The notes beneath the pieces are model-generated. The model was not told where the DNA came from. It ran no database searches and saw nothing but the letters and a program-made list of their open reading frames with translations. A program made the position numbers and the translations under genes. Positions 16,226-24,382 of a stretch of DNA of 43,444 nt are shown here, piece after piece (within the stretch, counting starts at the first letter, position 1; each line of letters begins with the position of its first letter). Source of the DNA: Crocinitomix sp. (GTDB lineage: Bacteria; Bacteroidota; Bacteroidia; Flavobacteriales_D; Crocinitomicaceae); NCBI GenBank assembly GCA_013138735.1, contig WTCE01000149.1, forward strand, positions 1 to 43,444, read 5' to 3'.

Positions 16226-16246
16226 GAGTTTGAAGCTTTATTCGAA

Positions 16247-16254
16247 CAAAAGTA
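16247..16254 (-). promoter_or_regulatory. Candidate -7 box of the methyltransferase gene
   Basis: Read on the minus strand this is TACTTTTG, matching TAnnTTTG, with the ATG about 21 bases downstream. A matching TTG 19 bases upstream is not seen, so only the -7 element is supported. Confidence 0.35.
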
Positions 16255-16322
16255 ATTAATTCTTGCATATCAGTTACCGTGATTGATATTGAATTAATTG
16301 AGCGAAATACAAAAAGTGAAAA

Positions 16323-17327
16323 TTACTTCACAACAAATTTATAATCCAACCAAGCTCCATTCTCTAATTTTATTCGAAGTAAATAAAAGCCGTTTAATTC
16401 TGCTACATTTAAACGCAAATTCTCGAGTCCTAGCACGTTATATGTATTAATCAATTGACCGTCGATTGATGATATTTGAATAGAAGAAGCTTTATTTTTC
16501 AACTTCGAAAAATCTAGATTTAGATCATCACTTGCGGGATTTGGGTAAATAGTTGCATCTTCCATTAAATCTGTCTCTTCAATCTCATTAGTATCATCAA
16601 TCCTGCAGATAAATCCACTAGACCAACTCGCCCCATTAATATCTCCATCATTATCAATAGCGCTCGAATCAACTGCTACCGCCCCCGTACCTTCTTCAAA
16701 ATTAAATAAAAGCTGCGTCTCTTCATCCGTTATTAAGGGAGGACATGGAGGATCAAAATTCACTGTATAACGGGCATAGGTTGAAAATCTCAAATCTTCT
16801 ATCTCTCCATCAAAATACCGTATATCAAAATCACCCCACCGACCAACAGAAGTTGGATAAGACGAAATTTCTGTCGGATTTGTGATTTCATCCGTATCAT
16901 CCTGTTTAATTCCATCAATAAAAATAGCCATTCCGTCAATTGGGTGAATTACCCCAGCTACATGGTACCACCTATCAGCATCCCATGAGCTAGAATTTGA
17001 TGCAACTTCATAGTCAAAAGACGACTGCAAATTATATCCAAAAACTAATCTTCCAGTTAAGTCAGGCATAAAACCATCTTGATAAAAGGCTAGAAATATT
17101 TCTTCATATTCTGATGGAGTATTTCGAACTATCATAGATTGTGTAACGCTTAAATCGGCATCAATTGAATTATTCAATTTGAACCAAAGCTCTATGGTTC
17201 TTATATTGTCAGCTGATTGCCCAATATCTACATAATCATTCACCCCATCAAAAGCTAATGTCCCAGATGTTTGGCTAGTCCCGAAAAGCGAAAAAAATAA
17301 TACGAATATTATTAATACATTTCTCAT
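16323..17327 (-). CDS. LamG-domain surface protein with T9SS type A sorting tail
   Basis: The open frame extends upstream to 17348, but the ATG at 17327 gives a clean signal peptide (RNVLIIFVLFFSLFGTSQ), so I choose it (334 residues). A LamG domain (~22-230) follows, with FDGVNDYVDIG, ELWFKL, WYHVAGVI, FIDGIKQDD and FDGEIEDLRF. Then comes a short linker and a type A sorting domain from ~258 (IYPNPASDDL, SIDGQLINTY, GFYLLRIK, ending YKFVVK). It is the closest relative of the LamG gene at 7302, differing mainly by lacking the CDSI-type module. It should be a T9SS cargo protein at the cell surface; the ligand is unknown. Confidence 0.87.
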   Translation of the reverse strand: MRNVLIIFVLFFSLFGTSQTSGTLAFDGVNDYVDIGQSADNIRTIELWFKLNNSIDADLSVTQSMIVRNTPSEYEEIFLAFYQDGFMPDLTGRLVFGYNLQSSFDYEVASNSSSWDADRWYHVAGVIHPIDGMAIFIDGIKQDDTDEITNPTEISSYPTSVGRWGDFDIRYFDGEIEDLRFSTYARYTVNFDPPCPPLITDEETQLLFNFEEGTGAVAVDSSAIDNDGDINGASWSSGFICRIDDTNEIEETDLMEDATIYPNPASDDLNLDFSKLKNKASSIQISSIDGQLINTYNVLGLENLRLNVAELNGFYLLRIKLENGAWLDYKFVVK

Positions 17328-17375
17328 AGTAAAGTTTTGTTCATACAATGTACAATATAAAATTCCCTAAATACT

Positions 17376-19064
17376 TTAATCTGAATTTAACACATCCAAC
17401 ACTATTCCCACAGCCTTCTCCCCTTTTTCGTAAAAGTAATTGGCTACAAATTTATCGTAGGCGTCTTGATCAATATCTAGTTTTTCTTTACCTAAAATTT
17501 CAACTAGATTATCTAAAGAACGAACGGGGATTCCTACACCTTGTTTAATATAATTGACCAAATCGGCATCTAAATAATCCAATACCAATAGCGGTTTATT
17601 GAACGGTATAAATTCGGCACCAACGGTTGAATAACTTGTAATCAAAAGGGATGCTACTTCAAAATGTGTTTGTAAATCTGATTCGCGATCAATTAATAAA
17701 TTGTTAAAACCGACCTCATTGGCAAGATCTAAAAAAAATTGATCAGACAATTCAGCGGGATGTGGCCGTAATACCAATTGATAGTTGGCGGTAAATTGTT
17801 TTGTTACGGCAAAAACATCACGTAATTCACGTTTTCTTAGGTTCGTATCGGGTTGTGGTTGTGTTGCATAAACAATGACCTTTTTATCCTTTTGAATTGC
17901 TGCGTTCTGCTTTCGGTTAATATTGATAGGCTCTAACCGACCTGCGGTGATTACTTGTGCTTTTTGATAGCCTCCTTTATCGATCAATAATTGGGTGAAA
18001 TAATTCCCCCAAGTAAATGTAATATTGGGCAAAATTGGTGGATGTTTATATTTCCCAAACATATAGGCCGGATGCAAGTCATAGATTGCGCCATGTTGAA
18101 TTCCGTAAACTTTTACATTATGTTGGCTAGCTGCAAATTGAATGGCTTTTTGCTGTGCACTATTTTCATTGATGAACAAAATCCCTTTATAATTTGTCTT
18201 TTTAAAGAAGCCACAAAAGGCACGATAGCGCAGATAGTAGATATAAAAACTCATTTCATTTTGGCGAAATAAAGAAAGAATTATTTTAGCGTTTCCTTCT
18301 GTTTTATTGCTCAGGTTTGTCGAAAGGGTTTTAAACGATTTTCTGAATTTCCGAAGATCAAGAAGCCATTTTGCTCCAAAAAAATAATCTCCCATGAGTT
18401 GATCCACATTGGGATTTGCGTTATATACGCTTGCTTCTAATTTATGCGCCTTATTCGGATTAAAACTCTCACGATTGAATATTTTATCGCATTTTAATTC
18501 AATGGCTCCAAAACGTTGATCCTTCCCTTCTCTATCATCTTCAATTCTAGACAGGATCAGGTTTTCATGCTGCTGTTTGTGCTTAAATTTGGTTTTTTTA
18601 AGCATTGTAAACAATTCGCCGAGCATTTTCTTTTTATTTGCTTTTGCCCGCTTTTCAGTTGGTACAAATTGTAAACGATCTACAGCAATAAAGGCCTTTA
18701 AAGTTTGATCACTTGTAATGACAATGCCAGTTTCATTTTCAACCAAAAACTGACGAATACAAGCCAATCTTAGAAAAAAAGTTCGGTAAGCAAAGTACAT
18801 TCGGAACTGTTCAAAAAACCAAACATCTACTCCATTTTCTTTGGCAAAAGTTTGAAATAAGTCTTCGTTTTCATTGTAAAAACCAACCACCTCATCAAAA
18901 GCTTGCTCATTAATCAGTTTTTGCTCCTCTGGTTTTAGTAGAATTTGTTGATAAGCTGAGTTTGCTGAACTATAAGAGGAAGAATAACACGCTTGCTCAG
19001 GTTTTGGCAGCAGATTATCTTTAAAATCACCGTCTATATAATAAGCCATTTGAGCATTTTCCAT
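17376..19064 (-). CDS. Putative GT-B glycosyltransferase of surface polysaccharide synthesis
   Basis: The 562-residue protein has no signal peptide or membrane helix. The C-terminal half looks like a GT-B donor domain of the capsule/CDP-glycerol transferase type: VYGIQHGAIYDLHPAY near 330, a TWGNYF segment, VITAGRLEP, LRPHPAE near 440, and SYSTVGAEFIPFNKPLLVLDY near 495-515, where the early Glu usually contacts the nucleotide sugar. The N-terminal ~280 residues are Lys/Phe-rich and not recognised. Capsule-type and sialyl-type transferases share this QHG and HP pattern, so transfer of the CMP-nonulosonate made nearby is one possibility, but the donor cannot be read from sequence. It is cotranscribed with the LamG/PKD gene upstream (39-base gap). 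Confidence 0.6.
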   Translation of the reverse strand: MENAQMAYYIDGDFKDNLLPKPEQACYSSSYSSANSAYQQILLKPEEQKLINEQAFDEVVGFYNENEDLFQTFAKENGVDVWFFEQFRMYFAYRTFFLRLACIRQFLVENETGIVITSDQTLKAFIAVDRLQFVPTEKRAKANKKKMLGELFTMLKKTKFKHKQQHENLILSRIEDDREGKDQRFGAIELKCDKIFNRESFNPNKAHKLEASVYNANPNVDQLMGDYFFGAKWLLDLRKFRKSFKTLSTNLSNKTEGNAKIILSLFRQNEMSFYIYYLRYRAFCGFFKKTNYKGILFINENSAQQKAIQFAASQHNVKVYGIQHGAIYDLHPAYMFGKYKHPPILPNITFTWGNYFTQLLIDKGGYQKAQVITAGRLEPININRKQNAAIQKDKKVIVYATQPQPDTNLRKRELRDVFAVTKQFTANYQLVLRPHPAELSDQFFLDLANEVGFNNLLIDRESDLQTHFEVASLLITSYSTVGAEFIPFNKPLLVLDYLDADLVNYIKQGVGIPVRSLDNLVEILGKEKLDIDQDAYDKFVANYFYEKGEKAVGIVLDVLNSD

Positions 19065-19103
19065 TCCAGTGACTAATATAGCATGTTGAAGACGATTCTA
19101 GGT

Positions 19104-21500
19104 TTATTTGAGTACATTAATATGACCTGTATGCGTATGTTTTTGATCGTTATTGGCGTCTCCAAATTCGATCTCCCAAATGTAAACTCCGTCTTGTACT
19201 AAATTGCCGCCATAGGTGCCGTTCCACCCGTAGGCTGCGTTGTATGATTCAAAAATGATCTCTCCCCATCTATTTAAGATTTTTAAATGATAATCATAAG
19301 GATCGAATCCAGAAGTGAATACAGGCAAAAATTCATCATTAAAGGAATCGCCATCAGGCGTGAAGGTATTAGGCACATAAAATATAATTTCTTCAGCAAT
19401 AAAAATCACTTTCGTAATCGTATCAGAACATTCGCCATTTGTAACCACCAATTGCACGTTATAAGATCCAATACTACTATAGGCATGTGTTGGGTTTTGA
19501 CTGGTAGAAACATGACCATCACCAAAAAACCAGAACCAAGTCGTAGCATTAATAGATTCATCTGTAAATTGAATCACGTCTCCAATTTCAGGACTTGGAG
19601 GATCAAAACTAAAAGCAGCAATTGGTTGCGGGGTTGCATTTACAATCACCGTTTTTGTAATCTCATATTCACAACCGCCAGCAGTCGTAACTTTTAACGT
19701 AACAGTATAAGTTCCTCCGTCTAAATAGTTATGACTTGGGTTTTGATCATAACCTAAAGTGCCATCTCCAAAACTCCATAACCATGATTCACCACCAGAA
19801 AGTATTACCGTTAAATCTGTAAAATTGAGTGTAATAGGTGCACAGCCATTTGGGTCGCTATACGTAAAGTCAACCGTTAAATCATCAATAATAATTACGG
19901 TATGTGTGATAATCGAATCACAATAATCTCCAATAGAAATTGTATCCACATAAACTCCTGCGTCACTAATTAATGTTCCGTCAATTAAAACCGACTCACC
20001 ACCACAAAGTGTATGACTTTCTGCTCCAGAAAAATAGAGCGTATTCGGATAAATCATTCTTATTGTTGTATCAACGACACAACCTTCAGCACTCGTAATT
20101 GTTAGTGTAACGTCATAGGGACCTGGGCTTGTATATACGTGATCTGGATCTTCTAATACACTTGTTCCGCCATCTCCAAAATCCCAATCCCAACTTGTTA
20201 TTCCTCCAGGTAAAACAGTTTCGTCTTCAAAACTAACAGTTAGCGGATAGCAGCCTACAGAATCTGTCACGCTAAAAATCACATCACCAGCCGAAAATTC
20301 AGTAATTGTATAGGTAATTATTGAATCACACTCATCCGCAAAAACAATTGTATCGACATAAATCCCTGCATCAAAAACATAGGCTTCATTCACTAAAACA
20401 CTATCCCCCGGGCAGATGCTAAGGGCAATCTCCTCAATAAGCGCTTCACCTTCAGGCACAATTGTGATTATAGAATCTAAATCTACCTCACAACCAGAAA
20501 CGGTATGGGTTGCTACAATTCTATAATCTGTAAGCTCCGTCATCAAATCTGTATTAAAGATCAAATCACCACAATCGCCCATTTGCGGAACGTCAATATA
20601 AACGCCGTTAGTAATATCAAATAACTGATATTCAACATCAATTTGCGTGTTATGGAGAATTACTTCTGCCGAATCATTTATACAGTTCGGAAATCGCTCT
20701 ACCTCCATGTCCAATAAGGCACAGGTATGATAAACATCCAAAATTTCTTCATGTGTTAGAATGTCTTCATAGACCCGAACTTCATCTACAATTCCATCAA
20801 AAGTATTGGTATAACCTGCAATACTGGAAGAAGCTCCAATTGTTGTCAAATAAGCAATCCCAGGCTCAAAACTTACGAGAGAGGCCATATCCAAGGTCAT
20901 CTCAGTTTCATATTCCACACAGTTTATATAGAGTTTAACGATTCGATCCTCCGTATTATTATTTTCAACGGTTAAGGCCACAAATGTTGGTTCAAGATCA
21001 GGAATTACAATTCCCGGATTCGTATAACGATCTCCACCAGACCAACCGGTGCAGCCGATATGCTGATTAATTTGATTACTTAAGGGGGCTACTCCATACT
21101 CACCCATTCCGAATTGAACTTTTGAATAACCTCTAAATGTTGTGGCGCATTGCTCGCGGATTGAAAAAATTCCCATTGGATCATCTGAATCGGTTGGTGT
21201 GATCCAAGCTGTAACGGTATAATCATCATTTAAGACCATATTGGGTGAAACCAATACATAGTCATCAACTCCGTCAAATGAAAGTCCTTCGCCACAAGTT
21301 GAACTGGTATAAGTAGCACCTGATACTGTGGCGCTGTAAGTTGGATCTCCTAAATTATCTAATGTGCCGTCAAAAGGAAAATATAGTAATAAATTATCTG
21401 TAACGGGGACCGGTGCTTCTTCGAGATTTAAAGGACATTGCGCTTGCACTGATTGACCAATTAGGATAACAAATAGTAAGAAAATTAGACGTATGCCCAT
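19104..21500 (-). CDS. Large LamG-PKD surface protein with T9SS type B (CHU_C) sorting tail
   Basis: The 798-residue exported protein has a signal peptide (to ~20, ending VQAQ) and a LamG domain at ~45-245 (YFPFDGTLDNLG, SFDGVDDYVL, FDGIVDEVRVY). Then follow Ig-like or SprB-like stretches and two copies of a short module (CPGDSVL... CDSIITYT; CGGESVL... CDSIITHT). Three PKD domains (WDWDFGDGG, WLWSFGDGT, WFWFFGDGH, at ~440-690) precede a C-terminal type B sorting domain (PNTFTPDGDSFNDEF, ILNRWGEIIFES, DGVYIWEI). Type B proteins are T9SS cargo that often needs SprF-like partners. The CDSI module also occurs in the LamG protein at 7302, showing shuffling between cargo genes. A consensus promoter ends four bases before the ATG. 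Confidence 0.9.
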   Translation of the reverse strand: MGIRLIFLLFVILIGQSVQAQCPLNLEEAPVPVTDNLLLYFPFDGTLDNLGDPTYSATVSGATYTSSTCGEGLSFDGVDDYVLVSPNMVLNDDYTVTAWITPTDSDDPMGIFSIREQCATTFRGYSKVQFGMGEYGVAPLSNQINQHIGCTGWSGGDRYTNPGIVIPDLEPTFVALTVENNNTEDRIVKLYINCVEYETEMTLDMASLVSFEPGIAYLTTIGASSSIAGYTNTFDGIVDEVRVYEDILTHEEILDVYHTCALLDMEVERFPNCINDSAEVILHNTQIDVEYQLFDITNGVYIDVPQMGDCGDLIFNTDLMTELTDYRIVATHTVSGCEVDLDSIITIVPEGEALIEEIALSICPGDSVLVNEAYVFDAGIYVDTIVFADECDSIITYTITEFSAGDVIFSVTDSVGCYPLTVSFEDETVLPGGITSWDWDFGDGGTSVLEDPDHVYTSPGPYDVTLTITSAEGCVVDTTIRMIYPNTLYFSGAESHTLCGGESVLIDGTLISDAGVYVDTISIGDYCDSIITHTVIIIDDLTVDFTYSDPNGCAPITLNFTDLTVILSGGESWLWSFGDGTLGYDQNPSHNYLDGGTYTVTLKVTTAGGCEYEITKTVIVNATPQPIAAFSFDPPSPEIGDVIQFTDESINATTWFWFFGDGHVSTSQNPTHAYSSIGSYNVQLVVTNGECSDTITKVIFIAEEIIFYVPNTFTPDGDSFNDEFLPVFTSGFDPYDYHLKILNRWGEIIFESYNAAYGWNGTYGGNLVQDGVYIWEIEFGDANNDQKHTHTGHINVLK

Positions 21501-21504
21501 AGCA

Positions 21505-21534
21505 CAAAGATAACAAATTCTAAAGTGAATTCAA
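21505..21534 (-). promoter_or_regulatory. Consensus promoter predicting a leaderless mRNA
   Basis: Minus-strand TTG at 21534-21532, a spacer of exactly 19 bases, then TATCTTTG at 21512-21505. Only TGCT separates the -7 box from the ATG at 21500, so transcription should begin at or within a base or two of the start codon. The -33 element lies inside the 3' end of the upstream acetyltransferase gene. Confidence 0.65.
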
Positions 21535-22149
21535 AAAGGCTTCTGCGTCATGCAAATGTTCCATTCTTTTAGACAGTTCTTCTTTGGACAAATTCCACCA
21601 TTCAGTTTTTAATAGCTTCTTAATCACCTCATCTGTATGTCGATAACGTAAATGCTTTGCAGGCATACCAACCACAATACTATAAGGTTCAACATCCTTG
21701 TTTACTAATGAATGTGCACCAATAATAGCTCCGTCTCCAATTTTAACACCAGCCAACACGGTTGAATTAGCGCCAATCCAAACATCATTTCCGATAATGG
21801 TTTCTTCGCTATCAGTCGTCCATGGTTTGTCCTCATTAGTAAAACCGTAACTTTTATTATAGGCAAATGGATGGGTTGAAAGCCAATCCGTAGGATGACC
21901 ACCTAAACCAATTCGAACGTTATATGCAATGGAACAAAATTTACCGATTGAACTTACATTTTTGTCTACCAAACAAAACTTATTGATATAGGTATAATCG
22001 CCAATTTGATGCGCTAGAATAGAAGAACCATATTCCAAGGTAACTTGTTTCCCTAATTTGACGTTTTTCCCTAACCGAGCGGTGCGAATGGTACAGGACG
22101 GGTTTTTAATTTTCGCCAGTTGTTTCCATATATAATGCACCAATTCCAT
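21520..22149 (-). CDS. CatB-type hexapeptide O-acetyltransferase
   Basis: The 209-residue protein is a left-handed beta-helix acetyltransferase of the CatB/WbbJ (xenobiotic acyltransferase) group: repeats from ~28 (VKLGKQ, IGDYTYIN, IGKFCSIAYNVRIG), the GGHPTDWLSTHPF loop with the active-site His near 78, GNDVWIGANSTVLAG near 123 and VVGMPAKHLRYR near 166. It probably O-acetylates a sugar of the surface glycan in the cytoplasm, with acetyl-CoA as donor. It lies 19 bases upstream of the LamG/PKD gene, whose promoter is inside its 3' end. Its own start is preceded by a TATCTTCG box at the same four-base distance as in that gene. Confidence 0.86.
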   Translation of the reverse strand: MELVHYIWKQLAKIKNPSCTIRTARLGKNVKLGKQVTLEYGSSILAHQIGDYTYINKFCLVDKNVSSIGKFCSIAYNVRIGLGGHPTDWLSTHPFAYNKSYGFTNEDKPWTTDSEETIIGNDVWIGANSTVLAGVKIGDGAIIGAHSLVNKDVEPYSIVVGMPAKHLRYRHTDEVIKKLLKTEWWNLSKEELSKRMEHLHDAEAFLNSL

Positions 22150-22153
22150 AGCA

Positions 22154-22188
22154 CGAAGATAGTATTTTAAACTAATTTATTTCGACAA
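22154..22188 (-). promoter_or_regulatory. Possible near-leaderless promoter of the acetyltransferase gene
   Basis: On the minus strand TATCTTCG (22161-22154) is followed by TGCT and the ATG at 22149. This matches the arrangement in the next gene, sharing TATCTTYGTGCTATGG. A TTG at 22188-22186 gives a 24-base spacer, slightly longer than usual, and the box has one mismatch, so support is weaker than for the downstream copy. Confidence 0.4.
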
Positions 22189-22309
22189 GCGCGTTCACAG
22201 CTTTGCGATAATAATTCAGTGCGTCTCGAATCAAGCTAAATAAATATCAAGGTCGGTGATTTTTGAATTGTTGGAAGTAAGCTTAACTCATCTTTCCATG
22301 TCACAAACA

Positions 22310-22348
22310 AAAAAAGACCGCGCTAATAAATAGCTTCGGTCTTTTTTT
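22310..22348 (-). terminator. Rho-independent terminator (bidirectional by symmetry)
   Basis: AAAAGACCG pairs with CGGTCTTTT, with an inner GCTA/TAGC stem around ATAAA, flanked by an A-run on the left and a T-run on the right. Read leftward it follows the GIN-domain gene that ends at 22419 and ends in a U-run, so it should stop that transcript before the acetyltransferase promoter. Confidence 0.8.
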
Positions 22349-22418
22349 AAATTTTTATCTCAATTTAGATTTACCTCAATTTAGGAGGATATCTAATGTG
22401 CCTTTTTTTCGCTACCTC

Positions 22419-22991
22419 TTATAGCTCGGTAGAAGCGGTAGTAACACTTGAAGGGGTCTCGGCTGGAACAGAAACATCAATCAATTTTGTATGAACTTTT
22501 CCTGAGCCATTAATTTCAATAGCCACTTTGTTTGTCTTCACAGCATCATGACATTGAATGTTACCACTGCCATTGATCACAATACCTTTCACCTCTTTCA
22601 TAGTTACAATTATTGTGAACTTTTCGTCTTGCATTTTACTAAGAAACTCAGCTTCTCCGCCTTCTTTAGCATTGATTTTCAATGCTTTACCTTCAACTGT
22701 AATGTCTACTAGACTTGCGATTTCTGTATCTCCATCAAATATAACATCAGTTTCATTTCCTGCAACAACCACAACGTTCACATTCAAGTTTAGGTTAATC
22801 GAGTGAAATTCACCAAGACTCTCATAATTGCTTGAACCCATTAGTCCCAATTCATTATCATTTAATACTTTTTCTTTTTTAATAACTTCGGTCCGCGTGA
22901 TTTCGTTCTGCGTTTCGGCGCCAATAGTTTGATTTTCTCCTGTGTTTAACATAGCGGCAACTGTAATAGCCGCAAAAATACTTCCTAACAT
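22419..22991 (-). CDS. Exported DUF2807 (GIN-domain) protein
   Basis: The 190-residue protein has a short hydrophobic N-terminus (LGSIFAAITVAAML), taken as a signal peptide or anchor, then a polar linker. A single head domain at ~60-160 matches the DUF2807 'putative autotransporter adhesin head GIN' pattern: FHSINLNLNVNVVVV, then strands of alternating hydrophobic residues, and NGSGNIQC and NGSGKVHT repeats. Such proteins are frequent in Bacteroidota and are envelope located; their function is not established. The C-terminus is Ser/Thr/Pro rich and lacks a sorting tail. It has a clear terminator downstream. Confidence 0.75.
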   Translation of the reverse strand: MLGSIFAAITVAAMLNTGENQTIGAETQNEITRTEVIKKEKVLNDNELGLMGSSNYESLGEFHSINLNLNVNVVVVAGNETDVIFDGDTEIASLVDITVEGKALKINAKEGGEAEFLSKMQDEKFTIIVTMKEVKGIVINGSGNIQCHDAVKTNKVAIEINGSGKVHTKLIDVSVPAETPSSVTTASTEL

Positions 22992-23320
22992 AATTAATAG
23001 TTTTATAGATTAAATTTTCAGTTCCCTACTTCAATGGCGCCTATCAAAGTAGTTCTATTTTTTGCCCTCGGTTTAGTTTTATAAAGGGTTCTATACATAA
23101 GAGGCTTATTTGATTAAAAGGTTACAGCAAGCTCCAATTATTTTTCAATTGGCGATCAAAAACAACAACAATCAGCTAGCTTTAAGCGGTTTATGTTTTA
23201 CAAATTTTTATTATTTTTTTTAATATTTAGCTTGCTTTGATTGACTGCTAAAAATTTTATCGCTTGAAAAGTCCTTCTTTTTTTCCTGATTTAAAACAAT
23301 AATATGACTAAATTAAGGCT
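22992..23320. other. Divergent intergenic region
   Basis: This 329-base AT-rich gap lies between the DUF2807 gene (left) and a LamG gene (right). It must hold both promoters, but I could not find a TTG-N19-TAnnTTTG match on either strand. There is no open frame with coding character, no repeat and no convincing hairpin beyond short T- and A-runs. I see nothing else in it. Confidence 0.5.
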
Positions 23321-24370
23321 ATGAAAACTATTCTCTACTTCTCTATCTTTCTATTTTTTGGGCAAGCTCTTTTTGGGCAAATTGGCAATGACATGCATTT
23401 TGATGGCGTTGATGATTATGTAAACCTTGACGCGATATCATCCCATATCGAGGATGCAAACGACAATTTTAGTATTGAATTTTGGTGTAACTATAATGGC
23501 GAGGATAATTATGACTATGGAGTTATTTTCAGTGCAAATGACTCAACAGGAGGTAATAGATTTTTAATAAGAGCCGCTGGGCCAATTGACGATACTGATG
23601 GAATTGTAATCTATATAAATGAGTTTGGAGAGAATCAATACATAAGAGGTGACATTCTTGTTGGTGACGGACGTTGCCATCATATTGCATTAACTTATGA
23701 AGAAGGCATTTGCTCACTTTATGTAGATGGTGTTTTGGATGTAACTGCAAATAGAACGATCGAATTTGAAACTGGTGATCTCTATAGTTTAGGTCAAGAG
23801 TATGATTTAGGCATGATCACTTCTGATTTTTACGAAGGTGAAATTGATGAATTCAGAATTTGGAACAAAACCATTTCAGAGGTCATACTCAATATTTTTA
23901 AGGATGAAGAATTAACTGGAGCTGAGCCTTACTTAATTGCGTATTATAATTTTAACGAAGGGACACCAGATGGAGACAATACGGGCTTAACAATTCTAGA
24001 TAATGGCAGCGTAACTCTTGGGTTAGATGGAACACTTATGAATTTTGAGTTGCTTGGATCAACATCAAATTTTACTGTTGCCGATTGCATCTTTATCTCA
24101 AACGACATGGCTATTGAGGCGGCCATTATTGAAAATGAACCACAAATTCAGTTCATAAATAAGCTCTTAGAATTGCAAATTAAAGCCGCAACACAATTAC
24201 TCGATACAGAAATAAAGATACATGACATATCAGGTAAAATTGTTTTTGAAGCTTTTTTTCCAAGCTTTGAAATGGAATCATTTGATATTTCACACTTAAA
24301 TGCAGGTTTGTATCTCGTGACTGTCTCGAATTCTGAAAACGAATCCGTTTATAAATTATTGAAACAATGA
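23321..24370 (+). CDS. LamG-domain surface protein with divergent T9SS type A tail
   Basis: The 349-residue protein has a signal peptide (to ~19, ending ALFGQ) and a LamG domain at ~22-235 with FDGVDDYVNLD, IEFWCNY, HHIALTYEEG, YVDGVLD and YEGEIDEFRIW. The C-terminal ~70 residues (LLELQIKAATQ, IHDISGKIVFE, NAGLYLVTVS, ending VYKLLKQ) have the strand pattern of a T9SS type A sorting domain, although the usual YPNP opening is missing. Its fourth-member status in the FDGVNDYV LamG family supports a surface role. It is the only + strand gene between 15 and 34.5 kb. It ends 12 bases from the convergent wecB gene. Confidence 0.82.
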   Translation: MKTILYFSIFLFFGQALFGQIGNDMHFDGVDDYVNLDAISSHIEDANDNFSIEFWCNYNGEDNYDYGVIFSANDSTGGNRFLIRAAGPIDDTDGIVIYINEFGENQYIRGDILVGDGRCHHIALTYEEGICSLYVDGVLDVTANRTIEFETGDLYSLGQEYDLGMITSDFYEGEIDEFRIWNKTISEVILNIFKDEELTGAEPYLIAYYNFNEGTPDGDNTGLTILDNGSVTLGLDGTLMNFELLGSTSNFTVADCIFISNDMAIEAAIIENEPQIQFINKLLELQIKAATQLLDTEIKIHDISGKIVFEAFFPSFEMESFDISHLNAGLYLVTVSNSENESVYKLLKQ

Positions 24371-24382
24371 GACCTTTTCGGA

